From positions 1 through 56,849 of IMG/VR virus record IMGVR_UViG_3300019871_000001: a stretch of 56,849 nt of DNA. One strand, given 5' to 3'. The stretch is from a virus. Numbering within the stretch: the first letter of the stretch is position 1; the number at the start of each line of letters is the position of its first letter. The notes beneath the pieces are model-generated. The model ran no database searches, was not told the origin of the DNA, and was given only the letters and a program-made list of their open reading frames with translations. The translations under genes and the position numbers were made by a program. Positions 54,158-56,849 of this stretch are shown in pieces.

Positions 54158-54610
54158 TCACCAATTCGTGCTGAACAACCATCCACCTTCCTCAACAATG
54201 TCCCCACCAATCACAAGGTCACGGGCGTATGCCTCATAGTCAAAGTAACACACCAACACGTCAGGAACACCCTCAAGGGCCCCTGTCTCCTCCACATACT
54301 GCACAGCATACTCAAGGGGCGTCTGTCCCCCAATGAAGGCGCTTTCGTACGCCTCAAGCAACTCCTTCACCTCACACGTGTCATTGGCCTCAAACCCTGA
54401 CACACCAATGAAAGCCTCAACGCTCCCCACGTTGTCATCGTTGAGATACTCAAGGTTTTCAAACACCTCTAGAGCCTCAATCAATTCCGCACTGAGTTCT
54501 TGCACTTCTTCCGCGACCCTCTCCGGGTTGTGCGACACCGAAGTGAGCGTGCTTGTGACGGCGATGGCGTAGCCAAGGGTGAAGTTGTCACGAATTTCTT
54601 TGAGCGTCAT
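54158..54610 (-). CDS. Acidic hypothetical protein, 150 aa
   Basis: AAGAGG before ATG. Glu/Asp-rich helices (VAEEVQELSAELIEALEVFE); no known domain. Contains at least five copies of NTT-GAG-GNN codon triplets (the CCTCAA motif). Confidence 0.6.
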   Translation of the reverse strand: MTLKEIRDNFTLGYAIAVTSTLTSVSHNPERVAEEVQELSAELIEALEVFENLEYLNDDNVGSVEAFIGVSGFEANDTCEVKELLEAYESAFIGGQTPLEYAVQYVEETGALEGVPDVLVCYFDYEAYARDLVIGGDIVEEGGWLFSTNW

Positions 54611-54642
54611 GCCAAACCTCTTTCATTGCGTTGTGTCCCTAG

Positions 54643-54672
54643 AGCGTAAGGGATCAAAGCAACCTATGTCAA
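54643..54672 (-). promoter_or_regulatory. Right-arm promoter P1
   Basis: Minus strand: TTGACATAGGTTGCT, 18-bp spacer in total, TACGCT; preceded by GTGATCTGTGTCAC (54685-54698). Same cassette as P2 and P3. Confidence 0.7.
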
Positions 54673-54707
54673 GCCTCTTAAGACGTGACACAGATCACTC
54701 AAACCTC

Positions 54708-55094
54708 TCAAACATAAAGCTTGCCATCATCCCCAACATACAAATCTTGCTCACCAAATGTCTTAGACCATGTGGTGAGTTCGGCTCCCAACTCACCCCA
54801 TCCCTTATCCCAAAACCCTGCCCCGTGCCCATTACGTGTCAGTGCAAAGTTGTGGCCAAAGTCTTCCGCCGTCAAACTACCCGCACCATCCATGTCCAAA
54901 GCAATGGTCAAGAACCCATGACAATCGTCCTCAATTTCCTGGCGCGCCACCGGGCTGACGTCCTCTGCGCCAAAGTTCTCATCCATCGGGGTGGGGTTGT
55001 CGCCGATCATGCGGGAGTAATCCTGTCCAACCCAAAGCAGTGTCTCGACATACTGATCAATCATCTCTACCAGGAACGTCTTCATGTAGCTCAT
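54708..55094 (-). CDS. Conserved phage protein, 128 aa
   Basis: ATG 55094 after AAAGGC (earlier ATGs have no site). C-terminal FALTRNGHGAGFWDKGWGEL ... FGEQDLYVGDDGKLYV belongs to a small conserved phage family of unknown function; catalytic-looking Asp/His are invariant in my memory of it. Confidence 0.7.
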   Translation of the reverse strand: MSYMKTFLVEMIDQYVETLLWVGQDYSRMIGDNPTPMDENFGAEDVSPVARQEIEDDCHGFLTIALDMDGAGSLTAEDFGHNFALTRNGHGAGFWDKGWGELGAELTTWSKTFGEQDLYVGDDGKLYV

Positions 55095-55136
55095 CTCAAA
55101 GCCTTTCATTGTGTCCCTCACTGCCTTACAACTACT

Positions 55137-55165
55137 AATCTACGCTACCCCATGGGGCATGTCAA
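55137..55165 (-). promoter_or_regulatory. Promoter with CCCCATGGGG palindrome in spacer
   Basis: Minus strand: TTGACA, 17-bp spacer containing CCCCATGGGG, TAGATT. Confidence 0.7.
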
Positions 55166-55563
55166 GCGTTCTTACGAACTTTCCTGCGTGTCTTCCAAGT
55201 GGCCAAGCGCCACGTGAGAATGAACGGGATGAGGCACACCAGCACTGCCACAATGACCCCTAGGGTGTACGGAGACACGATGAACAGTGTCACGGCACCA
55301 ACACCCCCAAGGTGCCAAACCAAGCGCTTACACGCCCTCTTAGAGGTCTTGCCCTTGAACCCCTCAACGAGCAACGTCAAGAGGTACACAGCGGTGCGCA
55401 AGGGCGACACACGCGCTTTGCGCTCACGCTTGGGGGTGATGTCCTCAACGGCTTGTGCGGTGGCCTTACGGGCAGCCTCAAGGGCCGTACGGGCGATGTC
55501 ACGCGTGCTGCCAGGGATGGGCTCATTGGCGGGGCGCTTGCCGTGCAAGGCATCGGTGATCAT
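55162..55563 (-). CDS. Basic membrane protein, 133 aa
   Basis: ATG 55563 after GAGAGGA. Basic N-terminal half (RKARVSPLR), then two hydrophobic segments (GVGAVTLFIVSPYTLGVIVA, VLVCLIPFILTW) and an Arg/Lys tail. Unknown. Confidence 0.65.
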   Translation of the reverse strand: MITDALHGKRPANEPIPGSTRDIARTALEAARKATAQAVEDITPKRERKARVSPLRTAVYLLTLLVEGFKGKTSKRACKRLVWHLGGVGAVTLFIVSPYTLGVIVAVLVCLIPFILTWRLATWKTRRKVRKNA

Positions 55564-55597
55564 GATGTTCCTCTCAAGCGTTCGTGGTGTTGACACA

Positions 55598-55627
55598 ACC
55601 CTAGTCGGATTGAGCAACCCATGTCAA
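55598..55627 (-). promoter_or_regulatory. Right-arm promoter P2
   Basis: Minus strand: TTGACATGGGTTGCT, 18-bp spacer in total, TAGGGT; preceded by GTGATCCGTGTCAC (55640-55653). Confidence 0.72.
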
Positions 55628-55662
55628 TACCTCAAAGGTGTGACACGGATCACTCGACTCAA

Positions 55663-55863
55663 CTAGCGCTTGCGTGCAAGAAGTGCGTCACCGAGCTGTG
55701 TCCACAACGCCACAGCAGCCTCAAAGGTCATTTCGGCCGTGACCTCTATCGTCTCATCACGCCAAGCGTGAGACAACTCAACCACCACGTCTGTGTAGTC
55801 ATCCTGTCCAACGCGTGCGGTGGCGTTGCGGACGTTGTCAAGGGTGATGTATTGCTTGCTCAT
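55663..55863 (-). CDS. Hypothetical protein, 66 aa
   Basis: GAAGGG before ATG. ITLDNVRNATARVGQDDYTD and TFEAAVALWTQLGDALL; not recognised. First gene under P3. Confidence 0.6.
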   Translation of the reverse strand: MSKQYITLDNVRNATARVGQDDYTDVVVELSHAWRDETIEVTAEMTFEAAVALWTQLGDALLARKR

Positions 55864-55890
55864 GCGTTTGCCCTTCGCTTGTGTGCCTCA

Positions 55891-55920
55891 AGCCTAGCCT
55901 AACAGAGCAACCTAGGTCAA
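55891..55920 (-). promoter_or_regulatory. Right-arm promoter P3
   Basis: Minus strand: TTGACCTAGGTTGCT, 18-bp spacer in total, TAGGCT; a related GGTGATCTAGGTCA lies just upstream. Confidence 0.7.
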
Positions 55921-55948
55921 GCGATATGACCTAGATCACCCTGATGGG

Positions 55949-56200
55949 CTACGCAAAGTCTGTGGCCTCAAACAGGTCAAACGCTGCGTTGTATACCTCA
56001 AGCCCATGCTCACGCATCAGCAAGCGAGAGACGCTCACGAAGGTGTCATGATCGTGTGTTGCCGCCTCAAGCAACGCGTCCGCCAAGTACTCAACGAGCG
56101 ACTTCACACGCATGCACTCATGTCCCATGCTGCCCTTCACGTCCTCAAACACCATGCCGCACGTGGTGCACGAGACCTTGACCTCAAGCGTGTCCTTCAT
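55949..56200 (-). CDS. Zinc-finger protein, 83 aa
   Basis: AAGGGGA before ATG. CTTCGMVFEDVKGSMGHEC is a clear C2HC zinc finger; the rest is helical (ADALLEAATHDHDTFVSVSR). Possible DNA-binding regulator. Confidence 0.68.
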   Translation of the reverse strand: MKDTLEVKVSCTTCGMVFEDVKGSMGHECMRVKSLVEYLADALLEAATHDHDTFVSVSRLLMREHGLEVYNAAFDLFEATDFA

Positions 56201-56238
56201 GACGTTCCCCTTGCGCTCGGTGTTGCTTACCCCTCAAA

Positions 56239-56267
56239 ACACTAATCACCTCAAGCACATGTGTCAA
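56239..56267 (-). promoter_or_regulatory. Promoter for the zinc-finger gene
   Basis: Minus strand: TTGACA, 17-bp spacer, TAGTGT; overlaps the stop of the upstream lipoprotein gene. Confidence 0.65.
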
Positions 56268-56530
56268 GGGGTGTGAGGCACCAATGTCACGTCAGTGGGT
56301 GTGATGAGCGCCACATACCGTGTGCTGCCACACGTAGCGTTGCCATTGACACGGCAGTCCCACCCTGCCTCATCCTCCTCGCCCTGAAACGCCACCTGAG
56401 CGCGGTATGCCTCAAGGGTGAGGGTGTCATACTTCACCTCAAGGGTTTGAGCGGCACAGGCGAACAGAGAGGCCGTCAGGATGCCCCCAAGCGCCAACGA
56501 AGCGATACGTTTGATTGCATTATAACGCAT
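56264..56530 (-). CDS. Phage lipoprotein, 88 aa
   Basis: ATG 56530 after GGAGGCGC. Signal peptide with lipobox SLFAC, mature part with two further Cys. Outermost gene of the right arm; third lipoprotein in the genome. Confidence 0.65.
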   Translation of the reverse strand: MRYNAIKRIASLALGGILTASLFACAAQTLEVKYDTLTLEAYRAQVAFQGEEDEAGWDCRVNGNATCGSTRYVALITPTDVTLVPHTP

Positions 56531-56849
56531 TATAATGCGCCTCCATCCGTCTAGGGAAGGGTGTATCTGGCACCCCTGCACTACCTACCCCTAGGACACT
56601 ACACACCTCACCCACACCACGCAACCCCTGTGTGCACGTGGGTATGTGAGTGTGTGGGTATGGGTAGGTAGATGAGCACGTGTGTGCGTATAGCACAGTG
56701 AGATGCATATGGGTATACGTACACACAGATGTGTGCTTGCTCGCTTTCGCTTGCGTTCTGTGGGGTTGCGTGCTACGTGAGATTGGGTGGGTGAGAGGGG
56801 TTGACAACGCGCACCCAGGGGGGTATACGCGCGCACGCCCGCACGCTAT
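56531..56849. other. Non-coding GT-rich right end
   Basis: No supportable gene. Contains alternating purine-pyrimidine runs (GTGTGTGG, CATATGGGTATACGTACACA), GGGTA-like repeats, and ends in alternating CG. Joined to the left end it forms CGCTATAGCG. Likely the packaging-end region. Confidence 0.5.
56801..56829 (+). promoter_or_regulatory. Rightward promoter at the right end
   Basis: TTGACA, 17-bp spacer, TATACG, only 20 nt from the end of the window. On a circularised genome it would transcribe into position 1 and the terminase genes. Confidence 0.6.

Noticed and set aside
56591-56836. Minus-strand open frame at the right end with His-Thr repeats
   Set aside because: Translation of GT-rich alternating DNA; no ribosome site, no protein-like composition.
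1-56849. CRISPR array, integrase, attachment site or prophage repressor
   Set aside because: No regularly spaced repeat array, no Tyr/Ser recombinase motifs, and no helix-turn-helix repressor with a divergent operator was recognised.

Overview
The window looks like the complete genome of a tailed, siphovirus-type bacteriophage of an actinobacterial host. The evidence is the gene order (terminase, portal, MuF-like protein, scaffold, capsid, head-tail connectors, tail tube, frameshifted tail chaperones, tape measure, minor tail proteins, lysis), the ThyX, RusA, r1t-type holin and glycosyltransferase genes, and TTGACA/TAnnnT promoters that often give leaderless mRNAs. I cannot name the host genus from sequence alone. 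I found no integrase, excisionase or recognisable repressor, so a lytic lifestyle is likely.

Layout. 1-21.7 kb (rightward): packaging, virion and lysis genes, interrupted at 4.5-6.5 kb by ten tRNA genes and a gene for an Acb2/Tad1-type cyclic-nucleotide sponge. 21.7-28.6 kb (leftward): small membrane proteins, a dNMP kinase, HNH nucleases, a second tRNA array (thirteen tRNAs plus one degenerate copy), a GGQ release-factor-like protein and a Cas4/RecB-like exonuclease. 28.6-50.9 kb (rightward): primase-helicase, family A DNA polymerase, dCMP deaminase, two RNA ligases, a polynucleotide kinase/phosphatase, ThyX, RusA, a sigma factor and dozens of tiny genes, many with Cys/His zinc-binding patterns. 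51.0-56.5 kb (leftward): small unknown genes under a family of similar promoters. 56.5-56.8 kb: a non-coding, GT-rich right end whose last strong promoter points across the genome end towards the terminase genes.

How the parts work together. The two tRNA arrays carry exactly ten amino-acid types each with no overlap, and together cover all 20 amino acids. Two RNA ligases and a kinase/phosphatase could repair these tRNAs after attack by host anticodon nucleases, and a GGQ-domain protein could help rescue ribosomes. The Acb2-like protein should neutralise CBASS-type cyclic-nucleotide defence. Replication uses the phage's own primase-helicase and polymerase, with nucleotide supply from dCMP deaminase, ThyX and a dNMP kinase. 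Packed operons with ATGA, GTGA or TAATG junctions show translational coupling throughout.

The most unusual features are: (1) the complementary, complete tRNA complement; (2) two near-identical 113-bp non-coding elements about 20.7 kb apart, rich in inverted repeats and ending in a T-tract, lying in opposite orientation relative to local transcription; (3) an extreme one-strand enrichment of the hexamer CCTCAA in the last 2.5 kb; (4) several genes starting exactly 6 nt after a -10 box or 1 nt after a tRNA 3' end; and (5) a repeated promoter/operator cassette in the right arm.
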